In this document: positions 9,361-17,562 of the stretch, in pieces
Numbering within the stretch: the first letter of the stretch is position 1
Layout: each line of letters starts with the position of its first letter
NCBI GenBank assembly: GCA_038138625.1
Contig: JAYQEA010000002.1
Location: forward strand, 34,412-98,411
Direction: 5' to 3'
DNA length: 64,000 bases
DNA from: JAQXDR01 sp038138625
GTDB lineage: Bacteria; Pseudomonadota; Alphaproteobacteria; Rhodobacterales; Rhodobacteraceae
Translations under genes and position numbers: made by a program
Notes under the pieces: generated by a model
What the model was told of the DNA's origin: nothing
Databases searched by the model: none
Seen by the model: the letters and a program-made list of their open reading frames with translations, nothing else

Positions 9361-11403
9361 TTAAGCAGGGTCTTTGCTGCGCTTGCGACGGCGCGAACGA
9401 TCTGATCCTTGATTGAAGCTTGCATCGGGCAACCGGACCTCTTTGGCCAGTTCCGGAAAAAGGTCCACCGCGTTTGGAATTGCGCTTGCGTTTATGAAAT
9501 GCTCTTGAAAACGGGGTTCGATGGCGGTTTCGACTTTGGTGATATCGCGCACGGTGTTTTGGATATCCTGGCGCGCGGTAAGATTACAAAGCGCTATGCG
9601 CGCACCCGTTCCAGCCGCATTTCCAGCACTGGTTACCTTGTTTAAAGGGACGTCAGGGATCATACCCAACACCATTGCGTGCAGTGCACTGATATGCGCA
9701 CCAAAAGCACCGGCCAAGACCACACGATCCACCCTCTCGACACCCATTTCGTCCATTAAAAGGCGGGCACCCGCATACAGGGCGGATTTTGCCAACTGTA
9801 TGGCGCGGATATCGCCTTGGGTCACGGTGATACGGGGTCCGTTATCGGCAGTGCCATCGTGCACCACGTAGACATTTGTCCGGCCTTCCGTTTCGCAACG
9901 CGCCGTTCCGGTTTGCTGTTCTGATCCGATCAAACCCGATGCATCCATCAAGCCTGCTATGCGCAGCTCGGCAACGGCTTCGATAATTCCAGATCCACAG
10001 ATCCCTGTAATACCAGTTTCGGCGGTTGCTTTGGCAAAGCCGTCTTGGTCCGACCATAGGTCACAGCCGATCACGCGAAAACGGGGTTCTTTTGTTGCGG
10101 GATCGATGCGGATTGCCTCAATGGCACCCGGCGCGGCACGCTGGCCAGAACTGATCTGCGCGCCCTCGAATGCGGGTCCGGTGGGAGAGCTGCACGCCAA
10201 TACACGGTCAGTATTGCCCAAAAGGATTTCGGCGTTTGTGCCGACATCCACGATCAAGGCCAGATCCTTGGAATTTGCAGGGTCCTCGGCCAAGGCCACT
10301 GCGGCAGCATCCGCCCCAACATGGCCCGCGATGCAGGGCAGCACAAAAATCTGCGCAGCGGCTGATAAAGCCGTCAGGTGCAAATCTGCTGCGGTCAGCG
10401 CCAGATGCCCTGATGTTGCCAAAGCAAAAGGGGCCTGCCCCAGCTCAACCGGATCAATGCCCATAAGCAGATGGTGCATCACCGGATTGCATACGAAAAC
10501 GACCTCAAGCACACTGTCTATTGAAATCTCGGCATCTGCGGTAATCTCTTGGAACAGGGTATTCAGCGCCTCGCGTACAGCGCATGTCATTTCAACATCG
10601 CCACCGGCGTTCATCATGGCGTAGCTGACCCGGCTCATCAGGTCTTCGCCGTAGCGGATCTGCGGATTCATGATGCCCGAAGAGGCGACAACCTCACCTG
10701 TTTCGAGGTTTGTCAAATGGGCGGCTATCGTGGTCGAGCCCAGATCAACCGCCAGCCCAAAAATCCCTGTCTCGTGCAGGCCGGGCCATGCCGCGATAAT
10801 TTGCGGTACGGCATCGTGCGACGTGCGGTGCAGGGCGACGGTGATCGTCCAAGCACCTTTGCGCAAGACTTGCTGAAGCCGGCCCAGAACACTGAACGCC
10901 AGTGTGACTTCGCCAACATCCCACTGTGTTGCAAGTGCACGTGCCACCCGTTCAAAGTCACCAGTGGGCTCGTGCATATCCGGTTGATCCACCTCGATAA
11001 AATACAGTCTTGTTGCTGGATCCATTTCAATTGCGCGGGATGAGGCGGCTTTGCGCACAACCTGTTTGTGGACCTGACTTTCGGCGGGAACATCAATGAC
11101 GATATCGGCTTGGATTTGGGCTTGGCACCCCAGTCTGCGACCGGGCTTTAGGCCGCGCTTGTCATTATAACGGGCCTCTACTTTGTTCCACGCGCTCAGC
11201 GCGTCGCTGGCGACTGTAATGCCATGTTTTGGAAACTCTCCACTGCCAGGGGCAATCTGACATTTGCTGCAGATACCGCGGCCGCCGCAGACGCTGTCAA
11301 GATCGACACCCAGCTGGCGCGCTGCGGTCAAGACAGGGGTACCGACCGGAAAACGGCCTCTTTTGCCCGAGGGGGTAAAGACAACAAGAGGATCCGTGCT
11401 CAT
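9361..11403 (-). CDS. 2Fe-2S ferredoxin domain fused to ASKHA ATPase (RACo/RamA-like, DUF4445)
   Basis: The protein (680 residues) starts with a plant-type 2Fe-2S ferredoxin domain: Cys39, Cys45 and Cys48 in the CGGRGICSKC pattern plus a fourth cysteine near 93. A linker and an ASKHA nucleotide-binding region follow, with VDLGSTTIAAHL at about 212-223 and VDVGTNAEIL at about 360-370. This is the architecture of reductive activators of corrinoid proteins, which use ATP to return inactive Co(II) corrinoid to Co(I). No corrinoid protein, methyltransferase or methionine synthase gene is in the window, so the partner is unknown. The C-terminus is basic (RSRRRKRSK). An AAAGG ribosome site precedes the ATG. 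Confidence 0.8.
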   Translation of the reverse strand: MSTDPLVVFTPSGKRGRFPVGTPVLTAARQLGVDLDSVCGGRGICSKCQIAPGSGEFPKHGITVASDALSAWNKVEARYNDKRGLKPGRRLGCQAQIQADIVIDVPAESQVHKQVVRKAASSRAIEMDPATRLYFIEVDQPDMHEPTGDFERVARALATQWDVGEVTLAFSVLGRLQQVLRKGAWTITVALHRTSHDAVPQIIAAWPGLHETGIFGLAVDLGSTTIAAHLTNLETGEVVASSGIMNPQIRYGEDLMSRVSYAMMNAGGDVEMTCAVREALNTLFQEITADAEISIDSVLEVVFVCNPVMHHLLMGIDPVELGQAPFALATSGHLALTAADLHLTALSAAAQIFVLPCIAGHVGADAAAVALAEDPANSKDLALIVDVGTNAEILLGNTDRVLACSSPTGPAFEGAQISSGQRAAPGAIEAIRIDPATKEPRFRVIGCDLWSDQDGFAKATAETGITGICGSGIIEAVAELRIAGLMDASGLIGSEQQTGTARCETEGRTNVYVVHDGTADNGPRITVTQGDIRAIQLAKSALYAGARLLMDEMGVERVDRVVLAGAFGAHISALHAMVLGMIPDVPLNKVTSAGNAAGTGARIALCNLTARQDIQNTVRDITKVETAIEPRFQEHFINASAIPNAVDLFPELAKEVRLPDASFNQGSDRSRRRKRSKDPA

Positions 11404-11743
11404 GGAGGTACCTTTTCAGTAACATTTTCTCGGAAAATACCCTGTTGGGTGCTGGTTACAAGCCGATCTACGACAGACGATGTCGCAGGCACGTCTTGTT
11501 TACGAGGACCATTCCCCAAAAGGACCCCGTCGCTGGTGAATCATATGCAAGCTGCAAACGTGGTAGGGCCCCCAAAAACACCCAAACCGGATCAACAAGC
11601 GCAGTTTTATGTATTGATCCGATGGCCCTGCCATCATGGGATTACCGGATTTTTCTGGCAATGCGGCCGCTGCGTCGGGCCAGCGCCGATTGCAACGTCA
11701 CGCGCGGCTCTTTTTCAGGCGCGTGACGCGTGCGTTTTTCCGG
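11404..11743. other. Intergenic region upstream of the ASKHA gene
   Basis: These 340 bases lie between two minus-strand genes. Open frames run through it on the plus strand but have no ribosome site or recognisable protein. On the minus strand it must hold the promoter of the gene starting at 11403. The only clear structure is the inverted repeat listed separately near 11697-11727. I do not recognise a riboswitch. Confidence 0.5.
11697..11727 (-). terminator. Hairpin downstream of the MoxR gene
   Basis: Two perfect nine-base arms, GTCACGCGC and GCGCGTGAC, are separated by 13 bases and lie 16 bases beyond the MoxR stop codon. No U-run follows on the minus strand, so this may be a 3' stabilising or Rho-assisted structure rather than a simple intrinsic terminator. 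Confidence 0.5.
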
Positions 11744-12592
11744 TCAGCGCTGTCCGCGCCGTGCCATAAATGCCAAACGTTCGAACAGATGCACGTCTTG
11801 TTCGTTTTTCAACAACGCGCCGTGCAACCGCGGCAGGGCATCTGAACCGTCACGCTTGAGATCGTCTGCGGTCAGATCCTCGGCCAATAGCAGCTTGAGC
11901 CAGTCCAACACCTCAGAGGTTGAGGGCTTTTTCTTGAGACCTTGCTGATCGCGAATTTCGTAAAACTGCGTCAAGGCTTCGGTCAGCAGGGCTGGCTTGA
12001 TGGCGGGGTGGTGGACCTCAACAATTTTGCGCATCGTCTCGGCATCGGGAAACTGAATGTAATGAAAGAAACACCGACGCAAAAAAGCGTCTGGCAATTC
12101 TTTTTCATTGTTCGACGTAATAATGACGATCGGTCGTTTTTCAGCGCGGATGGTCTCACCTGTTTCGTAGACATGAAATTCCATCCGGTCGAGTTCTTGC
12201 AGCAGGTCGTTTGGAAATTCGATGTCTGCCTTGTCCACTTCATCGATCAATAACACGACTTTGCTCGGTGCTGAAAAAGCCTGCCAGAGCTTGCCGCGTT
12301 TGATATAGTTGCCGACATCGTGCACGCGCGCCTCGCCCAGTTGGCTGTCGCGCAAACGCGACACAGCGTCATATTCGTACAGGCCCTGTTGCGCTTTGGT
12401 TGTCGACTTCACATTCCATTCGATCATGGGCAACCCAAGCGCCTGTGCGACCTGACGCGCCAGCTCGGTTTTTCCCGTGCCCGGTTCGCCTTTGACCAAA
12501 AGCGGACGTTCCAAAGTAATTGCCGCATTCACAGCCATAGTCAGGTCACCTGTCGCTACATAATCCGTGGTGCCTTCAAAGCGTTTGCTCAT
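11744..12592 (-). CDS. MoxR-family AAA+ ATPase
   Basis: This 282-residue protein has Walker A GEPGTGKTEL (about residues 31-40), Walker B VVLLIDEVDKAD, and the sensor/arginine-finger region ITSNNEKELPDAFLRRC. The whole belongs to the MoxR branch, chaperone-like ATPases that act with von Willebrand A-domain partners in cofactor insertion or complex maturation. The start at 12592 follows AGAAGGAG; the open frame extends 25 codons upstream without support. The usual vWA partner is not adjacent, unlike the second MoxR gene at 48580, so its target is unknown. Confidence 0.85.
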   Translation of the reverse strand: MSKRFEGTTDYVATGDLTMAVNAAITLERPLLVKGEPGTGKTELARQVAQALGLPMIEWNVKSTTKAQQGLYEYDAVSRLRDSQLGEARVHDVGNYIKRGKLWQAFSAPSKVVLLIDEVDKADIEFPNDLLQELDRMEFHVYETGETIRAEKRPIVIITSNNEKELPDAFLRRCFFHYIQFPDAETMRKIVEVHHPAIKPALLTEALTQFYEIRDQQGLKKKPSTSEVLDWLKLLLAEDLTADDLKRDGSDALPRLHGALLKNEQDVHLFERLAFMARRGQR

Positions 12593-12793
12593 AACGGGTG
12601 CTCCTTCTACCGTAACTTGAGGGGTAGTGCGCAGCCATGGGTTTGACAAGGTTATGAAAGCAGACAAAACAGCCTAGCCCATCCGGAATCGCTAGTGACA
12701 AGGCTCGGTCCAGTCGGTATATCGCCGTCAATACAGACGCGATTGAAAGGGTTTGGTTTGACGGATTACACCAACCAAGCAGGGGAAACCGAT

Positions 12794-13216
12794 ATGAAAG
12801 CAGAAATTTTTCTGGCCGACGATTATCGACCAGCCGAAGACGAGCCGTTTATGAATGACCGTCAGCTTGAATATTTTCGTCGAAAGCTGTTCGACTGGCG
12901 GACAGATTTGCTGGCAGACAGCCGCGATACGATTGAGGGTCTGCAGGATGGAACGCGCAATATCCCCGACGTCGCGGATCGCGCGAGCGAAGAGACAGAC
13001 CGTGCGTTGGAACTGCGGACGCGTGACCGTCAGAGAAAGCTGGTAGCAAAGATCGATTCTGCGTTGCGGCGCATTGATGAGGGTGAATATGGCTACTGCG
13101 AAGTAACCGGGGATCCTATCTCTCTCAAGAGGTTGGACGCGCGTCCCATTGCGACGATGAGCTTGGAAGCGCAAGAGCGGCACGAGCGCCGTGAAAAGGT
13201 GCATCGCGACGATTGA
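12794..13216 (+). CDS. dksA: RNA polymerase-binding transcription factor DksA
   Basis: DksA binds in the RNA polymerase secondary channel and works with ppGpp. The 140-residue protein has the two-helix coiled coil whose tip carries the DVADRA pattern (DxxDxA) needed for activity. In the C-terminal globular domain only one of the four usual zinc cysteines remains (YGYCEVTGDPI); the others are Thr or other residues. Reduced-cysteine DksA proteins are known in alphaproteobacteria, so this should not be read as decay. The start at 12794 follows AGGGGAA; the open frame upstream has no support. A good terminator follows. Confidence 0.92.
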   Translation: MKAEIFLADDYRPAEDEPFMNDRQLEYFRRKLFDWRTDLLADSRDTIEGLQDGTRNIPDVADRASEETDRALELRTRDRQRKLVAKIDSALRRIDEGEYGYCEVTGDPISLKRLDARPIATMSLEAQERHERREKVHRDD

Positions 13217-13243
13217 TGTCCTGCCATCAGACCTGAATTCAAA

Positions 13244-13269
13244 GACGCCGGGGATAACCTCGGCGTTTT
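13244..13269 (+). terminator. Intrinsic terminator of dksA
   Basis: A GC-rich hairpin of nine base pairs (arms at about 13244-13252 and 13258-13266, one G-U pair, loop of about five) is followed by TTTT. It lies 28 bases after the dksA stop, so dksA is probably transcribed separately from the monooxygenase gene. Confidence 0.8.
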
Positions 13270-13295
13270 GCGTATCTTGAGGGAGAAGGTTACAA

Positions 13296-14465
13296 GTGAC
13301 TGCGCTGCGGGTGGCCATTGCTGGGGGGGGAATAGGTGGATTGGCACTTGCTGTGGCCTTGCGGCAGATCGGTGCAGATGTCCGTCTGTTTGAGCGCGCC
13401 TTTGCACTCAAAGAAGTTGGCGCCGGGATTCAGATCAGCCCAAACGGTGTGCGGGTCCTTCATGCGCTGGGGTTGGCCGGGCAATTTTCTGACATCTCGT
13501 CAATAGCGACTGCGGTGTCACTCCGCGACGATGCAGACGGGTCCGAGGTTGTGCGACTGGATCTTCAACGCTACGGCGGTCCCGTATCATACCGGTTCGT
13601 GCATCGGCATGATTTGGCCGTTCTTTTACAAACAGCCGCTCTGGATGCAGGGGTTAAGATCGAAACAGGTGCAGAGGTTATTTTTGCTCGAGACCGTGCC
13701 TTGCATCTTGCAGATGGTCGCAAAGCAGAGGCGGATTTGATAATTGGTGCCGATGGCCTGCATTCTGTCCTAAGACATCACTTGAATTCGAAAGCGGCTG
13801 CGGTTTTTACCGGGCAGGTGGCGTGGCGGGCGGTGGTTCCCAATACAGTGGCGCATCCCCCAGAAGCACGGGTTCACATGGGACCGGGGCGGCATCTTGT
13901 CAGCTATCCCCTCCGACAGGGGCGGGCCGTTAATATTGTCGCCGTACAAGAGCGGTCTGACTGGGTGGCCGAAGGATGGAGCCATCGCGACGATCCACAA
14001 GCCTTGCGTCGCGCTTTTGCAGGGGCAGGCGAGACGATCACCACACTTTTGGCCGAGGTCGAGGATGTCGGTCTTTGGGGGTTGTTTCGGCATCCGGTTG
14101 CATCCGTTTGGGCAAAAGAGGGCATGGCTCTGTTGGGTGATGCTGCCCACCCAACCTTGCCGTTTCTTGCGCAAGGGGCAAATATGGCTCTCGAGGATGC
14201 ATGGATATTGCGGCGCTGTCTGACAGAACTGCCGGATATGGACAGCGCATTTGATCGCTACACAAAGCTGCGCAGACCTAGATGCGAACGGATTGTGCGG
14301 ACTGCTTCGGGAAATGCCCGAAAATATCATCTGCATCGTGGTCCAGTGCGCAGTGCAGCCCATATGGGGCTGAGACTTGCGGGTCGAATGGCCCCTTCGA
14401 TGATGCTGCGGCCTTATGATTGGCTCTATGGGTATGACGCAACAGCAATACCTATCCGAGGCTGA
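13296..14465 (+). CDS. FAD-dependent monooxygenase (salicylate hydroxylase/UbiH-like)
   Basis: A 389-residue class A flavoprotein hydroxylase. The FAD motif AGGGIGGLALAVAL is at about residues 8-21, the second flavin/NADPH motif IGADGLHS at about 149-156, and LLGDAAHPTLPFLAQGANMA at about 279-298. These families insert one oxygen atom into aromatic rings using NAD(P)H. The closest look is to salicylate or 3-hydroxybenzoate hydroxylases, but the substrate cannot be read from sequence. The start is GTG at 13296 after GAGGGAGAAGG. It stands alone, converging on xth with three bases between the stops. Confidence 0.85.
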   Translation: MTALRVAIAGGGIGGLALAVALRQIGADVRLFERAFALKEVGAGIQISPNGVRVLHALGLAGQFSDISSIATAVSLRDDADGSEVVRLDLQRYGGPVSYRFVHRHDLAVLLQTAALDAGVKIETGAEVIFARDRALHLADGRKAEADLIIGADGLHSVLRHHLNSKAAAVFTGQVAWRAVVPNTVAHPPEARVHMGPGRHLVSYPLRQGRAVNIVAVQERSDWVAEGWSHRDDPQALRRAFAGAGETITTLLAEVEDVGLWGLFRHPVASVWAKEGMALLGDAAHPTLPFLAQGANMALEDAWILRRCLTELPDMDSAFDRYTKLRRPRCERIVRTASGNARKYHLHRGPVRSAAHMGLRLAGRMAPSMMLRPYDWLYGYDATAIPIRG

Positions 14466-14468
14466 TCT

Positions 14469-15251
14469 TTAAACGGCCAAGTCAACCCAGACCGGAACGT
14501 GATCGGAGGGCTTGTCGCCTGCACGTACTTCGCGATCTATTTGACAGTCCCGTAACAGATCCGCACAGGTTGGGGTCAATAAAAAATGATCAATCCGTAT
14601 TCCGTTATTGCGCTGCCAAGAGCCTGCTTGATAGTCCCAAAAGCTGTAGTGGCCCGGTCCCTGTGTTGTCGCACGAAATGCGTCTGTAAAACCAAGGTTC
14701 ACAATCCGTCGAAATGCGGCCCTGCTTTCAGGGCGATATAACGCGTCACCTTTCCAAGCATCTGGATTCGCGGCATCTTCGGCTTGTGGAATGACGTTGT
14801 AGTCGCCGGCCATTAAGGCGGGTGTTTCGCTTTCCAACAGAGATCTTGCGCGACTTTCGAGCCTGTCCATCCACGACAATTTGTAGTCATACTTGGGACC
14901 GGGCGCAGGATTGCCATTGGGCAGGTACAATCCGCAAATGCGCAGCGCCTGATGATTGCCCATCACAGTGGCCTCAATCCAGCGGGCGTGATCATCATCG
15001 GGATCGCCAGGCAGCCCACGAGATACATCTTCAAGCGGGTGTTTGGATAAAATTGCGACGCCGTTAAAGGATTTTTGACCATGAGTGACGCATGAATACC
15101 CGAGGTCTTCAAAGGGGCCATGGGGAAATGCCGCGTCAACGGATTTGATTTCCTGCAAAACAACGACGTCGGGTTGCGCAGATGCCAACCATCTCGGCAG
15201 AGCTGCGATCCTCGCTTTGATGCCGTTGATATTGAAGGTCGCTACCTTCAT
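14469..15251 (-). CDS. xth: Exodeoxyribonuclease III
   Basis: An AP endonuclease/3'-5' exonuclease of the ExoIII group used in base-excision repair. The 260-residue protein shows the catalytic order of the family: NINGIKAR (about residues 7-14), LQEIKS with the metal-binding glutamate (about 33-38), GDYNVIPQ (about 149-156), then IDHFLL and the terminal SDHVPVWVDL with the catalytic Asp-His. The start at 15251 follows GGGAG and gives the standard MKVATFNING N-terminus; the open frame continues 35 codons upstream without family similarity. Confidence 0.93.
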   Translation of the reverse strand: MKVATFNINGIKARIAALPRWLASAQPDVVVLQEIKSVDAAFPHGPFEDLGYSCVTHGQKSFNGVAILSKHPLEDVSRGLPGDPDDDHARWIEATVMGNHQALRICGLYLPNGNPAPGPKYDYKLSWMDRLESRARSLLESETPALMAGDYNVIPQAEDAANPDAWKGDALYRPESRAAFRRIVNLGFTDAFRATTQGPGHYSFWDYQAGSWQRNNGIRIDHFLLTPTCADLLRDCQIDREVRAGDKPSDHVPVWVDLAV

Positions 15252-15356
15252 CGCAAATCGCTCCCTTTGAAAAATGCTCTGGGTTTCTATCGCCGGAACC
15301 CTCGCCACTGGCAAGACCCAAGGGGTGATTCGTCGTGAAATTGCGATGATTTGCAT

Positions 15357-15543
15357 GAAAAAAGGCTGAAATATGAAAAAAAATTGAAAAAATTTTTCAT
15401 CTTAATTTGGCGTTAATAATATATATATTTCAGTATATTAAATCGTTTATACTTAATGAATGCACAGTTCTATAGAGTAATCACATATTAAAAAAGTCTT
15501 GTACTGCGATTTAAAGTTGTTTTGATTGTGAGCATCAGGCGGA
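15357..15543. promoter_or_regulatory. Very AT-rich upstream region of the repeat-protein gene
   Basis: These 187 bases contain long A and T runs and alternating TATATATATA, in strong contrast to the GC-rich genes on both sides. No open frame of note is present. It presumably carries the promoter of the repeat-protein gene and, divergently, of xth. Such DNA is a typical target for xenogeneic-silencer or curved-DNA-binding proteins, but that role is inference. Confidence 0.5.
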
Positions 15544-15555
15544 ATGGAGATTGTT

Positions 15556-16016
15556 ATGACTGCTGCTAGAAAAATCGAAATTGGAATTCAAAATATTGAT
15601 AATAAACAATTAAAAAGTATCTTTGATGGTGAGGCTCCATGTGTGTCAGGCTGGAACGAGACACCATTAGGTTGTGACTCTTTTTCTGGCGACGCCACAG
15701 GCCTGTTCCTGTCGGCCTCCGACCCCGTAGCAACAGCCGCACATGAGGGTGACGCCACCGGCCTGTTCCTGTCGGCCTCCGACCCCGTAGCAACAGCCGC
15801 ACATGAGGGTGACGCCACCGGCCTGTTCCTGTCGGCCTCNNNNNNNNNNNNNNNNNNNNNNNNNNNNNNNNNNNNNNNNNNNNNNNNNNNNNNNNNNNNN
15901 NNNNNNNNNNNNNNNNNNNNNNNNNNNNNNNNNNNNNNNCCGTAGCAACAGCCGCACATGAGGGTGACGCCACCGGCCTGTTCCTGTCGGCCTCTGATCA
16001 GGTGACAAAGCGCTAG
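15556..16016 (+). CDS. Unrecognised protein made of identical 20-residue tandem repeats (interrupted by assembly gap)
   Basis: I do not recognise this family. A 45-residue lead segment (two cysteines, at about 29 and 40) is followed by near-identical 20-residue units DATGLFLSASDPVATAAHEG. Two full copies and part of a third precede the gap. After it come the end of one unit and a last unit that breaks after LSASD into QVTKR and a stop at 16014. The frame after the gap differs from that before it, so the 100-base gap length is not real and copy number is unknown. The start at 15556 follows GGAG at 15546; an ATG at 15544 is possible. There is no signal peptide or membrane helix. Ideas: a repeat scaffold, or a multi-core precursor peptide. 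Confidence 0.7.
15691..16001 (+). repeat. 60-bp in-frame tandem repeats
   Basis: The units begin at 15691, 15751 and 15811 (cut by the gap). A partial unit at 15940-15965 and a final truncated unit from 15966 follow the gap. Copies match base for base except one synonymous change (ACA/ACC) in the first and the divergent end of the last, which points to recent expansion or gene conversion. Confidence 0.9.
15840..15939. other. Assembly gap (100 N) inside the tandem repeat
   Basis: Exactly 100 N, a conventional placeholder for a gap of unknown length. It falls in a repeat longer than short reads could resolve. The coding frame before the gap does not match the frame after it at this length, which confirms that the size is arbitrary. 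Confidence 0.95.
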
Positions 16017-16031
16017 TTCACAGCAATTGAG

Positions 16032-16053
16032 CCCGCCCTAACCATGGGGCGGG
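16032..16053 (+). terminator. Hairpin between repeat-protein gene and downstream gene
   Basis: Seven-base arms CCCGCCC (16032-16038) and GGGCGGG (16047-16053) flank an eight-base loop, 15 bases after the repeat-protein stop. Only a short TGTT follows, so partial termination or a processing/stability element is more likely than full termination. It would let the short upstream gene be expressed more strongly than the 358-residue gene. Confidence 0.5.
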
Positions 16054-16080
16054 TGTTACTCTCAACTCGGAGACTGTGTT

Positions 16081-17157
16081 ATGTCCAATGTTGTCGCCCT
16101 GTCCCATCCCCGCCGCTTTGCGGATCTATCTGCGCAAGTGGCCACGCTTGCGCATAGTTTCGCGTTCGAGCGTCGAGGCGGTGACGATGTTCATTGGCTC
16201 AAGGAAAATGGCGAGTTTCTAAACGTGCTAGAGGCAGGCGCCGTATCGTTCGATCCATCAGCTTTGGACGTATACGCGTCAGTTTATGATGCACTGCCAC
16301 GGCGGTTTGCTTTTTTTCCAATGTACTATCGCTTCTTGCTGTCGATTTGTTTGGACCTTGAGGATCTCGGGATGCCAGGCAATACGGGTGAGGACTTGAT
16401 AAATCGTAGTTTGAAGCAGGATCTTATTGGATCCGAATTGTCAGACTTGCAACGCGCAGAGGCCAGAAGATTGCTGTCTCGTAGAGGGGCGGAGTTTATG
16501 GTCGATCCCGGATTGGATGATCGACTGCGTGCATTTTGCGCGCGAACAGCGACATTCAGCACCCCCAACAAAAAAGCTGCCTACGAGTTGACGCATATAG
16601 TGTTCTATCTCAGTAAGTACGGAAGACAGGATCCAAACCTGCCAGAGGCTGCATCAGCCAGTTTGCACTTTGCGGGACTTTTGGCCTTTTTGGAGGGCAA
16701 CGTTGATTTGCTATCTGAGATCTGCATTGCGATGCGGTTTGCCGATGTGGATGTGCCTCCGCAATGGAGGGCTCTATTAGACTCGGACGCCGCGCGTTTT
16801 GATATCGTCGTCGCGCCGCAATCTTCGGTACAGGACGACTACCACAGCTATCTGATGGTGCAGTGGTACCAGTTTTTATCAGGGGATCAGCGATTTGCTT
16901 CCACTGTTCCCGAAGGAAGCCTGCGCTTTGTTTCTCATTCGCGACAACAGACAACTGCCCTGCGCGAATTGTCCGTCTTGTTGTTTAATCGCGAAGACAG
17001 ATTATCCGACTGGCCCAGAATGCGCGCGGAACTTCGGCAGGATCTCACTCCGTATGCGCTTTCCAGTCTAGATGAGGCAGCAGAATCGACCCCGCATTTC
17101 GATGAATTTTTTCACGGCTTTGCCCGTGCTGGTGAAATCCAGCCTCACTTGATGTGA
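16081..17157 (+). CDS. Unrecognised 358-residue protein
   Basis: I do not recognise this protein. It is predicted soluble, mostly helical and acidic, with no signal peptide, membrane helix or nucleotide-binding motif. Noticeable stretches are FERRGGDDVHWLKENGEFLN near the start, a middle region with PNKKAAYELTHIVFYLSKYG and FADVDVPPQWRALL, and a histidine at YHSYLMVQW. It starts at ATG 16081 shortly after the repeat-protein gene and its hairpin, so the two are probably one transcriptional unit and may act together. The stop directly abuts the convergent iscA stop. Confidence 0.75.
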   Translation: MSNVVALSHPRRFADLSAQVATLAHSFAFERRGGDDVHWLKENGEFLNVLEAGAVSFDPSALDVYASVYDALPRRFAFFPMYYRFLLSICLDLEDLGMPGNTGEDLINRSLKQDLIGSELSDLQRAEARRLLSRRGAEFMVDPGLDDRLRAFCARTATFSTPNKKAAYELTHIVFYLSKYGRQDPNLPEAASASLHFAGLLAFLEGNVDLLSEICIAMRFADVDVPPQWRALLDSDAARFDIVVAPQSSVQDDYHSYLMVQWYQFLSGDQRFASTVPEGSLRFVSHSRQQTTALRELSVLLFNREDRLSDWPRMRAELRQDLTPYALSSLDEAAESTPHFDEFFHGFARAGEIQPHLM

Positions 17158-17481
17158 TCAGATCGAAAAACTTGTGCCACAGCCGCAAGAGGCGGTGGCA
17201 TTTGGGTTTTCAATCACGAAGCGCGCGCCTATCAGTTCATCGCTGAAGTCGATTGTAGCATTGGCGAGAAAGGGAAGCGATATTTGGTCGACAACCACGC
17301 TTTCGCCCCCTCCGCTTAATACCAGGTCCTCGGCATTAGGTTCATCAAGCCGGATTTCGTATTGAAAGCCTGAGCAGCCACCACCTTCTACGGCGATACG
17401 TAGTGCTTTGCCGTCGGCACTTGCGCCGACTTCTGACAAACGGGCAAATGCGCGTTCGGTAACTTTGGGAGGCAGGTGCAT
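17158..17481 (-). CDS. Iron-sulfur cluster carrier, IscA/ErpA/HesB family
   Basis: A 107-residue A-type Fe-S carrier. The three conserved cysteines are present: one in GGGCSGFQYE (about residue 36) and two in the C-terminal SCGCGTSF. These proteins take a cluster from the scaffold and pass it to apo-enzymes. It could be called erpA by the CGCG tail, but sequence alone does not separate it firmly from iscA. It diverges from the dGTPase gene, with 81 bases between the starts. Confidence 0.9.
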   Translation of the reverse strand: MHLPPKVTERAFARLSEVGASADGKALRIAVEGGGCSGFQYEIRLDEPNAEDLVLSGGGESVVVDQISLPFLANATIDFSDELIGARFVIENPNATASCGCGTSFSI

Positions 17482-17562
17482 GTGACCTCGTGATGTGGTT
17501 TTGTTTTCGTATTCTTGTAAGTATAAGGACAGGCATCCTCATCGACAAGGCGTGCACATCAC

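Noticed and set aside
11404..11743. Riboswitch (B12 or SAM) ahead of the corrinoid-activator-like gene
   Set aside because: I could not find the conserved boxes of a cobalamin or SAM riboswitch; the suspicion came only from the gene's function.
11224..11769. Long plus-strand open frame opposite the ASKHA gene and the upstream intergenic region
   Set aside because: It lacks a ribosome site and any protein-like pattern, and lies largely antisense to the ASKHA gene and in non-coding sequence.
15691..16001. CRISPR-like array of 60-base repeats
   Set aside because: The units are contiguous with no variable spacers and keep an open coding frame; they are tandem coding repeats.
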